The position numbers were made by a program, and so were the translations under genes. From Microbacterium sorbitolivorans (lineage in GTDB: Bacteria > Actinomycetota > Actinomycetes > Actinomycetales > Microbacteriaceae), in the NCBI RefSeq assembly GCF_003327285.1, contig NZ_KZ848473.1, forward strand, positions 1-64,000: DNA of 64,000 nt, given 5' to 3'. The notes under the pieces were generated by a model. The model had not been told where the DNA came from. It saw only the letters and a list, made by a program, of their open reading frames with translations, and searched no databases. How positions within the stretch are numbered: position 1 is the stretch's first letter; each line of letters opens with the position of its first letter. Below are positions 45,799 to 54,564 of this stretch, in pieces.

Positions 45799-48700
45799 GT
45801 GACGGTTTCGATGCGCGTGATGAGCGCGGGCGATGGGTACAAGTACCTGTTGAAGTCCATCGCCGCGGGCGACGGCGACCGGAGCCTGAGCACGCCACTG
45901 ACCCGCTACTACGCGGAGGCGGGGACGCCGCCGGGCTTCTGGGTGGGCTCGGGGCTGGGCCAGCTCGGGCACGGCGAGCTGGTCGAGCGAGCGCAGGTCT
46001 CAGAAGCTCAGCTCGCGCTGTTGATCGGGATGGGCCATGACCCGATCACGGGCGAGCCGCTGGGCCGCTCCTACCAGCAGTTCGCGTCAATCGGAGAACG
46101 GATCAAGCAGCGCGTCGACGCCCTCGACCCCGAGTTGGGGCCGGCGACTCGAGCGCAGGAAGTAGCTGCGATCGAGGCGGAGGAAGCCGAGCGCGGCACC
46201 CGCCGCGCGGTAGCCGGTTACGACTTCACGTTCAGCGTGCCGAAGTCGGTCTCCACGATCTGGGCGGTTGCCGACGCCGGCACCCAAGCCCTGATCGCGG
46301 ACGCCCATCATGCGGCGGTTGCAGAGCTGGTTGCGTTCCTCGAACGCGAGGTTGCCGCAACCCGCGTCGGTGCAACCGGCCCGGACGGCGCGGTTGCGCA
46401 CGTCGATGTCGCCGGAGTCGTGGCCGCGGCGTTCGATCACTACGACAGCCGCGCCGGCGACCCGCAGTTGCACACCCACGTCGTCATCAGCAACAAGGTC
46501 CTGACCGTGCAGGACGGGCGTTGGCGGACCCTCGCGGGCCGCCCGATGCACGCGGTGGTCGTCGCGGTCTCCGAGCTCTACAACGCCGCTCTGGCCGATC
46601 AGCTCACCCGTGTCCTCGGCGTCGAGTGGGAGGCCCGCGAACGTGGCAGGGACCGGAACCCGGCATGGGAAATCGAGGGTGTGCCCGACGAACTCGTGGC
46701 CGAGTTCTCCACCCGGTCACGGCACATCGAGGCCGAGAAAGACCGCCTCATCGCGGAGTACGTCGCCAAGCACGGCAGGCAGCCCTCATCCCGAACGGTG
46801 CTGAAACTGCGGGCACAGGCGACACTCGCCACGAGGCCGGAGAAGGAGGTCCGCTCGCTGGCCGATCTCACCGCCGAGTGGCGACAGCGCGCCGGCCGGG
46901 TGCTGCGCCGGGAAGCGAACGGCTGGGCGCGCACCCTCACGACGGCGAACGCACAGGCACCACGGCGAGTGCTGCGCGCCGACGACGTGCCACTGGATGT
47001 AGTGCGCGAGGTCGGGCAGACCGTGATGGAGACGGTCGGTGAGAAGCGCTCGACCTGGACCCGCTGGAACCTGCACGCCGAAGCATCCCGGCAGTTGATG
47101 GGGTGGCGGTTCGCCAGCATCCAGGACCGGGAGGCGATCACCGGGCTCGTGGTCGATGCCGCCGAGCACGCTTCGCTGCGGCTGACGCCGCCGGAGCTGG
47201 CGTCGAGCCCGTTGCAGTTCCGCCGCATGGACGGCACCTCCCGGTTCCGCCCGCACGCCTCGACCCTGTTCTCCTCCGAAGCCCTGCTGGCCGCCGAAGA
47301 CCGACTCCTGACACGCGCCGCTGACACCTCCGGGCAGGTGGTGCCGTTGGAGACGGTCGAGAGGATCGCCCGCAGGCCCGACGCGCGCGGCCGGGTGCTC
47401 GGCGAGGATCAGGCCGCGGCCCTTGCCGCGATCGCGGTCTCCGGTCGTGTCGTGGACGTGCTGGTCGGTCCGGCTGGGGCCGGGAAGACGACAGCGATGA
47501 ACGGGCTCCGGCGGGCGTGGGAGAAGGAGCACGGCGCCGGCTCGGTGATCGGGCTCGCCCCCTCGGCGGTCGCCGCGCAGGTCCTTGCCGATGACCTCGG
47601 CATCGCTACCGAGAACACGGCGAAGTGGTGGCAGAACCACATCATGTACGGGACTACGTTCACGGCCGGGCAGCTCGTCATCATCGACGAGGCGAGCCTG
47701 GCCGGAACGATGTCGCTGGATCGGCTCACCCGTGAAGCCGAGAAGGCCGGCGCGAAAGTCCTCCTGGTCGGCGACTGGGGCCAGCTCCAATCACCCGGCG
47801 CCGGCGGCAGCTTCGCGATGCTCGTGCACGATCGCGACGACGCCCCCGAGCTGACCGATCTGCACCGCTTCACCAACGAGTGGGAGAAGACCACTTCGCT
47901 CCAGCTCCGCCACGGACGCGCCGAGGCGATCGACACCCTGATCGAGCACGGCCGGATCACCGGGGGCGATGAGGAAGCGATGATCGACGCCGCCTACACC
48001 GCATGGCGACGTGATCTTGCCGCCGGGCGCGCGTCGATCCTGGTCACCGAGACCCACGCGACCGTCACCGAGCTGAACGCCAGGGCGCGGGCGGATCGGA
48101 TCATCGACGGCACCGTGAATCCCACCCGCGAACTGCCGCTGCGCGACGGCACCGCGGTCTCGGAGGGCGATCTGGTCATCACCCGCGAGAACGACCGGCG
48201 GCTCCGTAACGGCCGAACGTGGGTCCGCAACGGCGCCCGCTGGATCGTCACCGGGGTTCGGGAGGACGGGTCGGTCAGCATCCGCCCGGCCGGACGCAGG
48301 TTCGGCGGCGGGATCGTCCTGCCGGCCGACTACGTGGCCGAGCACCTGGACCTCGGCTACGCGATCACTGCGCACCGCGCCCAGGGCGTGACCACCGACA
48401 CCGCGCACGCGGTTGTCACCGCCACCACCACGCGGGAGAACTTCTACGTCTCCATGACCCGCGGCGCCCACAGCAACCACGCCTACGTCGCCGTCGGCCG
48501 AGAAGACGTCGAACACGCGGTGCCGCATCCCGGCGACAACCCGAACATCACCGCCCGCTCGATCCTCTACGGCGTGTTGCAGCACATCGGTGCCGAGCTG
48601 TCCGCGCACGAGACGATCGCCGCCGAGCAAGACCGCTGGGGCTCGATCGCCCAACTCGCGGCCGAGTACGACACCATCGCGCAAGCCGCTCAGCACGATC

Positions 48701-49365
48701 GCTGGGCGACCTTGCTCGCCGCGTCCGGGCTCACGGTCGAGCAGATCGAAGACGTGCTCGGCTCCGACGCCTACGGCGCGCTGTCGGCCGAGCTGCGCTA
48801 CGCCGAGGCCAACCATCACGACCTCGACGCGCTGCTCCCGCGTTTGGTCGCCGCGCGGAGCCTGGACGATGCCGACGATATCGCCTCCGTCCTGCACGCC
48901 CGCGTCGCGCGCGCCACCGTCCGGCCCGCTGGCTCAGGCCGCACTCGCAAGTCCCCGAGGCTGATCGTCGGATTGATCCCGCACGCTGGCGGGCAGATGA
49001 CCGAGGACATGCGGCAAGCCCTGGACGAGCGCCACGAGCTGATCGAAGCCCGCGCCGACGGCGTGCTCCGCGGTGCCCTCAGCGATAAGGAGCCGTGGGT
49101 AGCGAAGCTCGGCACGGTGCCGAAGGACAAGAAGCAACAGGCGGCATGGTGGCGCGCTGCTCGCACAGTCGCGGCCTACCGCGACCGCTATCAGATCACC
49201 GACACCAGCACCCCGCTCGGCACCGAACCAGAAAACACCAGTCAGAAGATCGACTCCATCCGCGCCCGCGCCGCCCTCAACCGCGCCCAAGCCATCGCTG
49301 CCGACAACGCACCGGCGGAGCAACACCGGACGAACGTCGTGGTGCGGCAGGGGCCGAGCCTTTAA
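45799..49365 (+). CDS. MobF-family relaxase-helicase (TrwC/TraA-like)
   Basis: The protein has 1188 residues from GTG 45799, with AAGGAG 8 bp upstream. The longer ORF back to 45559 overlaps the MFS1 leader region and is not conserved-looking. The TrwC relaxase domain (1-300) has Tyr residues in DGYKYLL, FTFSVPKSVSTIWA and the His motif H225-T-H227. The RecD-like helicase has Walker A GPAGAGKTT (about 557-565), IIDEASLAG and the C-terminal YAITAHRAQGVTTD. The C-terminus of about 250 residues is helical. It nicks oriT and unwinds the transferred strand. Confidence 0.93.
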   Translation: MTVSMRVMSAGDGYKYLLKSIAAGDGDRSLSTPLTRYYAEAGTPPGFWVGSGLGQLGHGELVERAQVSEAQLALLIGMGHDPITGEPLGRSYQQFASIGERIKQRVDALDPELGPATRAQEVAAIEAEEAERGTRRAVAGYDFTFSVPKSVSTIWAVADAGTQALIADAHHAAVAELVAFLEREVAATRVGATGPDGAVAHVDVAGVVAAAFDHYDSRAGDPQLHTHVVISNKVLTVQDGRWRTLAGRPMHAVVVAVSELYNAALADQLTRVLGVEWEARERGRDRNPAWEIEGVPDELVAEFSTRSRHIEAEKDRLIAEYVAKHGRQPSSRTVLKLRAQATLATRPEKEVRSLADLTAEWRQRAGRVLRREANGWARTLTTANAQAPRRVLRADDVPLDVVREVGQTVMETVGEKRSTWTRWNLHAEASRQLMGWRFASIQDREAITGLVVDAAEHASLRLTPPELASSPLQFRRMDGTSRFRPHASTLFSSEALLAAEDRLLTRAADTSGQVVPLETVERIARRPDARGRVLGEDQAAALAAIAVSGRVVDVLVGPAGAGKTTAMNGLRRAWEKEHGAGSVIGLAPSAVAAQVLADDLGIATENTAKWWQNHIMYGTTFTAGQLVIIDEASLAGTMSLDRLTREAEKAGAKVLLVGDWGQLQSPGAGGSFAMLVHDRDDAPELTDLHRFTNEWEKTTSLQLRHGRAEAIDTLIEHGRITGGDEEAMIDAAYTAWRRDLAAGRASILVTETHATVTELNARARADRIIDGTVNPTRELPLRDGTAVSEGDLVITRENDRRLRNGRTWVRNGARWIVTGVREDGSVSIRPAGRRFGGGIVLPADYVAEHLDLGYAITAHRAQGVTTDTAHAVVTATTTRENFYVSMTRGAHSNHAYVAVGREDVEHAVPHPGDNPNITARSILYGVLQHIGAELSAHETIAAEQDRWGSIAQLAAEYDTIAQAAQHDRWATLLAASGLTVEQIEDVLGSDAYGALSAELRYAEANHHDLDALLPRLVAARSLDDADDIASVLHARVARATVRPAGSGRTRKSPRLIVGLIPHAGGQMTEDMRQALDERHELIEARADGVLRGALSDKEPWVAKLGTVPKDKKQQAAWWRAARTVAAYRDRYQITDTSTPLGTEPENTSQKIDSIRARAALNRAQAIAADNAPAEQHRTNVVVRQGPSL

Positions 49366-49373
49366 GACCGCCG

Positions 49374-50306
49374 TCAGCCAACCATCTGCGCTGCACGGTC
49401 GTGAATCATCGAGCGGTACTTGCGGGGCGTCACGCCGATGCTGCGGCGGAACTGACGTGCCGCGAAGTCAGGATCGCCCCAGCCGACCTTGCGGGCGATC
49501 ATCGAAATCGGATCGTCTGTCGTGCGGATGAGGCGCGCCATCCGTTCCGTCCGTAGCATCGTCAGATAGGCGATCGGTGACTTGCCGTAGGCATCCACGA
49601 ACAGTCGGCCAACCTGCGACTTCGACAGATGCAGTTCGGCGGCGAGGTCGCCCACCGACCAATGCCGAACTGGATCGCTCCGCAGCAGTTCAGCGCCTCT
49701 TCGTGCCTCTCGCCGTAGTGGGGAGAACCGGCGAACGCGCGGAACCGCCGGCCACGTCGTCGCTCGTTGCGTCGATGACAGGCGCGTATCCGACGTTCTG
49801 ATGAACGGCGCGATCACGTGTGCGATGGAGAACCACAACGCCTGCACCCGGTAGAAGTTCTCGACCGGCCGGTGCTCAGTGCTGAGTGCCACCAGCTCAT
49901 CCAGCCAGGGCTCGAGCGCACCGGCCCGACCTTCACCGAGGCGAAGTATCTGCGCGGGCTCGGTATAGATGGTGGCGGCGAAGTCTTGCGCGTCCAGTCG
50001 ATCCTGCAATAGGCCGACATGCTGCCAGAACACCTGGTCGATCACATAGTCGGTGTCCGCGCAGATCGTCGTGACGGTCACCTGCTCTTCCGATTCCCCG
50101 CCACAAAGCGTGTTCGCGGCCAGCAGGATCACGTCGCCTACGTTGATCGGTTTCTGTCCGAACTCGCTGAGCAAGATCGCGCTGCCGTCGCGAACGACCG
50201 TCACGGTCACGCAGTTGAATGCCAGAGGCGCGACGGCTGCGCGGATCACTCTGGTTCGAGCTACGACTGGCTCGAACCAGAGTGATCCGCCGTGAAGAGG
50301 TGACAT
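49374..50306 (-). CDS. AraC-family regulator 2
   Basis: The protein has 310 residues. It is a paralogue of AraC1 along its whole length (FNCVTVTVVRDGSAILLSEFG, PAQILRLGEGRAG, HLSKSQVGRLFVDAYGKSPIAYLTMLRTER). It lies 48 bp downstream of MFS2, co-oriented. Codons 6-22 overlap a perfect 20-bp inverted repeat. No SD is obvious before ATG 50306. It is convergent with the relaxase gene (8-bp gap). Confidence 0.9.
   Translation of the reverse strand: MSPLHGGSLWFEPVVARTRVIRAAVAPLAFNCVTVTVVRDGSAILLSEFGQKPINVGDVILLAANTLCGGESEEQVTVTTICADTDYVIDQVFWQHVGLLQDRLDAQDFAATIYTEPAQILRLGEGRAGALEPWLDELVALSTEHRPVENFYRVQALWFSIAHVIAPFIRTSDTRLSSTQRATTWPAVPRVRRFSPLRREARRGAELLRSDPVRHWSVGDLAAELHLSKSQVGRLFVDAYGKSPIAYLTMLRTERMARLIRTTDDPISMIARKVGWGDPDFAARQFRRSIGVTPRKYRSMIHDRAAQMVG
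50241..50290. repeat. Inverted repeat inside the 5' end of AraC2
   Basis: A perfect 20-bp inverted repeat (50241-50260 with 50271-50290) has a 10-bp spacer. It encodes GSLWFEPVVARTRVIR. The position in the protein matches the repeat in AraC1, but the sequence differs. Confidence 0.85.
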
Positions 50307-50354
50307 CGTGCTGTCGAACCCCGTCGGTGCCGGGTCTTCGTTCCGTGGTCGGTC

Positions 50355-51518
50355 CTACATGCCGGTTCCTTGGCGCTGGTTTGCGCTGCGCAACCACAGG
50401 AGCAGCGCGAGGCCGACGAGTGCTGCGCTGGTCAGGGCGATGCCGTGGGTTCCGACGAGGTGGAGGGCAAGGCCGCCCGCGATGGGGCCGATGATCGCTC
50501 CGATGTTGAGTGCTGCGGTGGAGTATGCCCCGGACATGGTTGGAGCCGATTCCGCTTCGGCCATGATCCGCGCGATCAAGGTGCTGCCGACGGCGAAGGA
50601 CAAAGCGCCTTGCGTGAATGCGAGCGTCCACAGCAGGGCGGGACTGACGGGCGCGAGGCCGAGCGTGACCCAGCCGACGAGCAGGATGGGACTCGCGAGC
50701 CCGAGCAACGGACGCCAGTGACGGTCCCCGAGCCGGCCGGCCACGGTGACGCCGAGAAAGGCACCGATCCCGAACAGTGCCAGGAGCCCGGGAATCGCAG
50801 CCTCGCTTGCGCCCGCCGGTTGGGTAGCGATCACCGCCAGGTAGGTGAATGTGCAGAATGTCGCTGCGTTGACCAGGACCGCCAAGGTGACAGCGAGCTG
50901 CAGCGGTCTCCGGCGCAGTACCGACAGTTCGGCGCCAAGTGTCGCCGGGGTGGTGGCTGTGGCACCGGGCTCGGTCCGGGTCGGCGTCGCCACAAGCACG
51001 GCCGCCAGCGCGGGCAGACAGATGACGGCGATCGCCCACAGCGTCATACGCCACCCCAGCATCTCGCCGACGAGAGCGCCGAGGGGGACGCCGGCGATGA
51101 GTGCGAGGGTGGTGCCGCCGAGGATCACGGCCAGAGCGCGGGCGCGCTGGCCGGCGGCCACGATCCGACCGACCGTCGACAAGGCCACGGCGAGGAACCC
51201 GGCGTTCGCGAGGGCGGCGACGAACCGGGTCAGCAGGAGGACTGTGAAGGAGTCGGTGAGCGCCCCGATGATGTGGGCGATCACGAAGATGGCGAGGAAC
51301 CCGGTCATCGTCCACCGCGGCGACAGTCTCCGGCCACCGGCGGCCATCGCGGGTGCGCCAATGACCATGCCGACCGCGAACGCGGAGGTCAGCAGACCGG
51401 CTTGGCTCAGCGACACGCCGAGCTCAGCGGCGATCGCCGGCAGCAGGCCGGCCAGGACGAACTCGGAGGTTCCCTGGGCGAAGACAGCCAGGGCGAGCAG
51501 ATACAACAAGAAGGGCAT
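50355..51518 (-). CDS. 12-TM MFS exporter, Cmx/CmlR chloramphenicol type, MFS2
   Basis: The protein has 387 residues from ATG 51518 (MPFLLYLLALAVFAQGTSEF), with GGAAG 7 bp upstream. The N-terminus and LLTSAFAVGMVIGAP, then IGALTDSFTVLLLTRFVAALANAGFLAVAL, are characteristic of the Cmx/CmlR family of chloramphenicol exporters. The drug is inferred from the family. The ORF open to 51566 includes the leader region. An SD-sequestering stem and a leader ORF precede it. Confidence 0.85.
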   Translation of the reverse strand: MPFLLYLLALAVFAQGTSEFVLAGLLPAIAAELGVSLSQAGLLTSAFAVGMVIGAPAMAAGGRRLSPRWTMTGFLAIFVIAHIIGALTDSFTVLLLTRFVAALANAGFLAVALSTVGRIVAAGQRARALAVILGGTTLALIAGVPLGALVGEMLGWRMTLWAIAVICLPALAAVLVATPTRTEPGATATTPATLGAELSVLRRRPLQLAVTLAVLVNAATFCTFTYLAVIATQPAGASEAAIPGLLALFGIGAFLGVTVAGRLGDRHWRPLLGLASPILLVGWVTLGLAPVSPALLWTLAFTQGALSFAVGSTLIARIMAEAESAPTMSGAYSTAALNIGAIIGPIAGGLALHLVGTHGIALTSAALVGLALLLWLRSANQRQGTGM

Positions 51519-51527
51519 AAGTGTGCT

Positions 51528-51581
51528 TCCGAAACATGAGAGAGCGGGTACGGGTGCGTATGGCACGACCGGTGTTTCGGA
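51528..51581 (-). promoter_or_regulatory. SD-sequestering stem of MFS2
   Basis: An 8-bp perfect inverted repeat, TCCGAAAC (51581-51574) and GTTTCGGA (51535-51528), covers GGA of the MFS2 SD (51530-51526). A ribosome halted at the end of the leader ORF (stop 51591-51593) would reach the upstream arm and free the SD. Confidence 0.55.
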
Positions 51582-51590
51582 TGCGCAAGC

Positions 51591-51650
51591 TCACACAGAC
51601 GCGACGCCAAGGAGCGCACGCGAGAAGAGGATGAGGGAAAACGCCAGCAT
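51591..51650 (-). CDS. Candidate leader peptide of MFS2
   Basis: The 19-residue ORF MLAFSLILFSRALLGVASV ends 10 nt before the SD-sequestering stem. No SD is visible because a strong hairpin (51654-51677) lies directly upstream. A second short ORF (MGSPESDRAGLPVHR, 51657-51704) ends inside that hairpin and is an alternative leader. Confidence 0.4.
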   Translation of the reverse strand: MLAFSLILFSRALLGVASV

Positions 51651-51653
51651 CAC

Positions 51654-51677
51654 GGGCTACCGGTGTACCGGTAGCCC
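51654..51677. terminator. Hairpin between dprA and the MFS2 leader
   Basis: A 10-bp perfect stem (51654-51663 with 51668-51677) closes a TGTA loop. It could end the dprA transcript or act as an attenuator for MFS2. Confidence 0.5.
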
Positions 51678-51781
51678 CGCTCTGTCTGATTCAGGCGATC
51701 CCATGCCGTCAAGACTACCGGAGAAGCATCGCCGACACCTCGGTGCCCAAACTACAACACCTTGATGCGGGGTGACGGAAG

Positions 51782-52783
51782 TCAGAGCGAGGGTCCCGGT
51801 GCGCCCGAAGACGGCCACCGGTAGCCGAGGTCCCGTCCAAGCTCCGATCGCGCAACAACGCGGTTTGGGGCGTTGGAATCGAGCAGAGCGATCACGTCGC
51901 TCGGCTGAGTGACGAGCACGGCGAAGCCTTGCTTGATGAGTTCGTTCGGTCCGGCACTGGCGACGCTGGTCACCGGGCCGGGCACCGCGCCCACGCCCCG
52001 GCCGAGTTCGCGTGCGGCGATGACAGTGGTCATCGACCCGGACCGAGGGCTGGCCTCGGGGATCACGGTTAGACCCGAGAGCGCCGCCAGCAGGCGGTTG
52101 CGAGCAAGGAACCTATACCTGGTCGGTGCGGCTCCCGGCGGCAGCTCGCTCACCAACAGCCCGACATCCCCAATGCGACTCAGCAGCTCACTGTGCCCGG
52201 CCGGGTAGGGGCGATCCAGCCCGCCGGTCAGGACCGCGATCGTCTGACCGCTCGCGGCGAGCACGCTCTTGTGCGCGGCGCCTTCGATCCCGTAGGCACC
52301 ACCGGAGACGACGACCCGTTCTTCATCAGCCAGGCCCATCGCCAGCTCGCCGGCGACGTGCTCGCCGTAGGGGGTCGCAGCGCGAGCGCCCGTGATCGTG
52401 GCCCGATCGCTCAGCGGCGTCGTCAAGAACGAGGCCGCGCCGCGCGTCCACAGCAGGTACGGCGCACGCTCGCCCAGGTTGTTCAGGCCGGCGGGCCATT
52501 CCTTGTCCGCCGGGATGAGCGTGCCGAACCCGTGGCGCTCCGCCTGAGCCATCTGATCCAGCAGACCGGGCGTGACCCGCGCCGTCAGTCGTTCGCGCCA
52601 CATCAGTGCGTCGGCGCGGGCCAGGCCGGGCACCTCGTCGTCGGACTCGATCAGCCGCAGCGTCTCGACCCCGCCGTGACGGGTGAGGACGTGGCCGGTG
52701 GCCGGGTCGTTAGGTTCGGCGATCATCGACAAGGCGATCCGCGCCATCCGCTCACCCTGCACCTGCTCCGCCAACGTCGCCAT
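51782..52783 (-). CDS. dprA: DprA-like DNA-processing protein
   Basis: The protein has 333 residues from ATG 52783 (MATLAEQVQGERM), with AAGGGA about 9 bp upstream. The Rossmann-like DprA core has LWTRG, ARAATPYGEH, VVVSGGAYGIEGAAH and VLTGGLDRPYPAGH, then SELPPGAAPTRYRFLARNRLLAALS. This family loads RecA onto incoming ssDNA. On an ICE it may process transferred DNA or act in defence. It is not in a dprA-comM chromosomal context. Confidence 0.9.
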   Translation of the reverse strand: MATLAEQVQGERMARIALSMIAEPNDPATGHVLTRHGGVETLRLIESDDEVPGLARADALMWRERLTARVTPGLLDQMAQAERHGFGTLIPADKEWPAGLNNLGERAPYLLWTRGAASFLTTPLSDRATITGARAATPYGEHVAGELAMGLADEERVVVSGGAYGIEGAAHKSVLAASGQTIAVLTGGLDRPYPAGHSELLSRIGDVGLLVSELPPGAAPTRYRFLARNRLLAALSGLTVIPEASPRSGSMTTVIAARELGRGVGAVPGPVTSVASAGPNELIKQGFAVLVTQPSDVIALLDSNAPNRVVARSELGRDLGYRWPSSGAPGPSL

Positions 52784-52855
52784 GATCGGTGTCCCTTCCG
52801 CTCCAAGGTCACCGACGAGGTACACGCCCGGCTGCCGCCGGGGTTCCCTCTGTCG

Positions 52856-52874
52856 CGAGTCAGTCGTAGACTCG
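52856..52874. promoter_or_regulatory. Short inverted repeat in the dprA divergent region
   Basis: CGAGTC and GACTCG are separated by 7 bp. They lie in the 211-bp gap between dprA (minus) and a membrane gene (plus). It could be an operator; the evidence is weak. Confidence 0.25.
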
Positions 52875-52994
52875 GTAGCGAGGCAGATTCAGTAAACTAC
52901 GCGGGTCCTTCGGGACGGCCCCTCGCGGGCACTCGGTTCATAGCCGCCTCCACGACGGAACACCGTCGCGCTATGACGAGGAATGAGGCCCGCA

Positions 52995-53324
52995 ATGCTC
53001 CGGACGTGCGTGGCGCTCAGCGCACGAGGCTATGGCGTACTCCGCTACGCACCCACGAATCTGCTGCTCAACGCGATCCGCACACGGCGCGGCCTGAAGT
53101 GGGGCGTCCCCGCGATGCTGCTCGCCGGGGTCTACTTCTACGCCGCGGCGATCTGCACCACGATCATCAACGACGGCGGCCCCGGCTGGCTCTACCTGCT
53201 GGTCCTGCTGTTGGTCTGGAACGCCTTCAGGTTCCTCTGGATCGGCCCCGTCAGTCTGATCCAGCTCATAAGTGTCCGTGCGGGGGAGCGTCGCGAACGG
53301 CAACCGGTGCCGTCCTCGCGGTGA
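52995..53324 (+). CDS. Small membrane protein of unknown function
   Basis: The protein has 109 residues from ATG 52995, with GAGG 6 bp upstream (ATG 52983 possible). Two hydrophobic segments ([40 protein letters not shown]) are TM. The N-terminus is basic. I recognise no family. It lies between dprA and the defence cluster. Confidence 0.65.
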   Translation: MLRTCVALSARGYGVLRYAPTNLLLNAIRTRRGLKWGVPAMLLAGVYFYAAAICTTIINDGGPGWLYLLVLLLVWNAFRFLWIGPVSLIQLISVRAGERRERQPVPSSR

Positions 53325-53448
53325 CGCGCAGGCGAGCCCACCGCGCCGTAAGGCACTGACCACGACACAGTCGCATTCGGTTGGCGCGTCCCTTCGCGGT
53401 GTACCGCATCGATTCGGCGTGTCGATGGCTCTGTGATGTCGTTACGAG

Positions 53449-53454
53449 TAGTAT
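53449..53454 (+). promoter_or_regulatory. Possible -10 of the defence-cluster operon
   Basis: TAGTAT lies 7 bp before ATG 53462, a spacing that would give a leaderless mRNA. The -35 region is poor. Confidence 0.35.
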
Positions 53455-53461
53455 CCGTTAC

Positions 53462-53656
53462 ATGCAGGACCTCACGAGCCTCAGCGACGCGGGCCTCACT
53501 GACGTTGATCGAGCGCTGCGTCATGAGCGGCTACGTCGCCGTAAGGCGTGGCGTAACTGCGAGCGCTGCGATCAGGCGTTCCTCGGTCGAGGTGATGCGC
53601 GCTTCTGCTCGGCTCGCTGCCGAGTCGCCGCGCATCGAGCAGGGAAGGAGTCCTGA
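53462..53656 (+). CDS. Small zinc-ribbon protein coupled to the methylase
   Basis: The protein has 64 residues. It has an N-terminal helix and then C-ERC-DQAFLGRGDARF-C-SARC, a four-Cys zinc motif of the kind in small DNA- or RNA-binding proteins. Its TGA overlaps the ATG of the methylase, so the two are made together. Confidence 0.7.
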   Translation: MQDLTSLSDAGLTDVDRALRHERLRRRKAWRNCERCDQAFLGRGDARFCSARCRVAAHRAGKES

Positions 53657-54564
53657 TGAGTGACACGCTGCGGGTTGTCGCGTCACGTCGGTACGGAACG
53701 CTCTCGCCGCTCCGCTATCCGGGAGGAAAGGCGGCGCTCGCTGGCTTCTTTGGCGACATCATCGATGCCCTCAGGGTCGAGCGCGCACGCTATATCGAGC
53801 CATATGCCGGTGGCGTGGGAGCTGGGATTGCGTTGCTCCGCGAGGGCATTGTCGAAGAACTGGTTGTCAACGACATTGACCCTGCGGTGTACGCCTTCTG
53901 GAAATCTGCGGTCGGAGACAATGCCAACTTCGTTGAAATGGTTGCGTCCGTCCCACTCACGATCGCTGAATGGCAGAAGCAGCGAGAGATATACAGATCG
54001 CGCGATGAGCGAGATTCACTCCGCCTCGGGTTCGCCTTCTTCTTTCTGAACAGGACCAATCGTTCAGGGATTCTGAATGCCGGAGTTATCGGCGGTCAGC
54101 GGCAGGAAGGGAGATACAAGATTGACGCCCGCTTCAATCGTGAAACGCTCATCGAACGATTGACTGCGATCGGAGGCCTGGCCGATCAGATCACGGTCTC
54201 AGACCTTGACGGCAGGACAGTGATCCAGCGTTACGCTCAGGACGATCGAGCATTTATGTACATCGATCCGCCCTATGTTCAGGCAGGGTCTCAGCTCTAC
54301 CTCAACGCGTTCGACGGGCGCGATCACACAGCCCTCGCGGCGATCGTCAATACGGTTGAGAAGGCGCACTGGCTCATGACGTATGACACGGCTCCACTGA
54401 TTGAGAAGCTGTATCGCGAGCACTTCCAATGCCGCTTGGAGCTGACCTACTCCGCGCGGTATCCGGGGCAGGCCGAAGAACTGCTCGTTGCATCGCCCGC
54501 GGTCGCCGGTGTGGTCAAGGCGTTGCAGGGGCAGACTGTAATGGCGGACGCAACAAGCGCCTGA
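53656..54564 (+). CDS. D12-class adenine-N6 DNA methyltransferase (Dam-like)
   Basis: The protein has 302 residues. Motif X is LRYPGGKAAL, motif I (SAM) is EPYAGGVGAGIALL and catalytic motif IV is DPPY (204-207) in YIDPPYVQ. The Dam class (GATC-type target) is likely, but the target site cannot be read. No cognate restriction endonuclease is adjacent. Its 3' end overlaps the opposing ParB-domain gene by 50 bp. The base composition looks less GC-rich than the ICE backbone. Confidence 0.9.
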   Translation: MSDTLRVVASRRYGTLSPLRYPGGKAALAGFFGDIIDALRVERARYIEPYAGGVGAGIALLREGIVEELVVNDIDPAVYAFWKSAVGDNANFVEMVASVPLTIAEWQKQREIYRSRDERDSLRLGFAFFFLNRTNRSGILNAGVIGGQRQEGRYKIDARFNRETLIERLTAIGGLADQITVSDLDGRTVIQRYAQDDRAFMYIDPPYVQAGSQLYLNAFDGRDHTALAAIVNTVEKAHWLMTYDTAPLIEKLYREHFQCRLELTYSARYPGQAEELLVASPAVAGVVKALQGQTVMADATSA

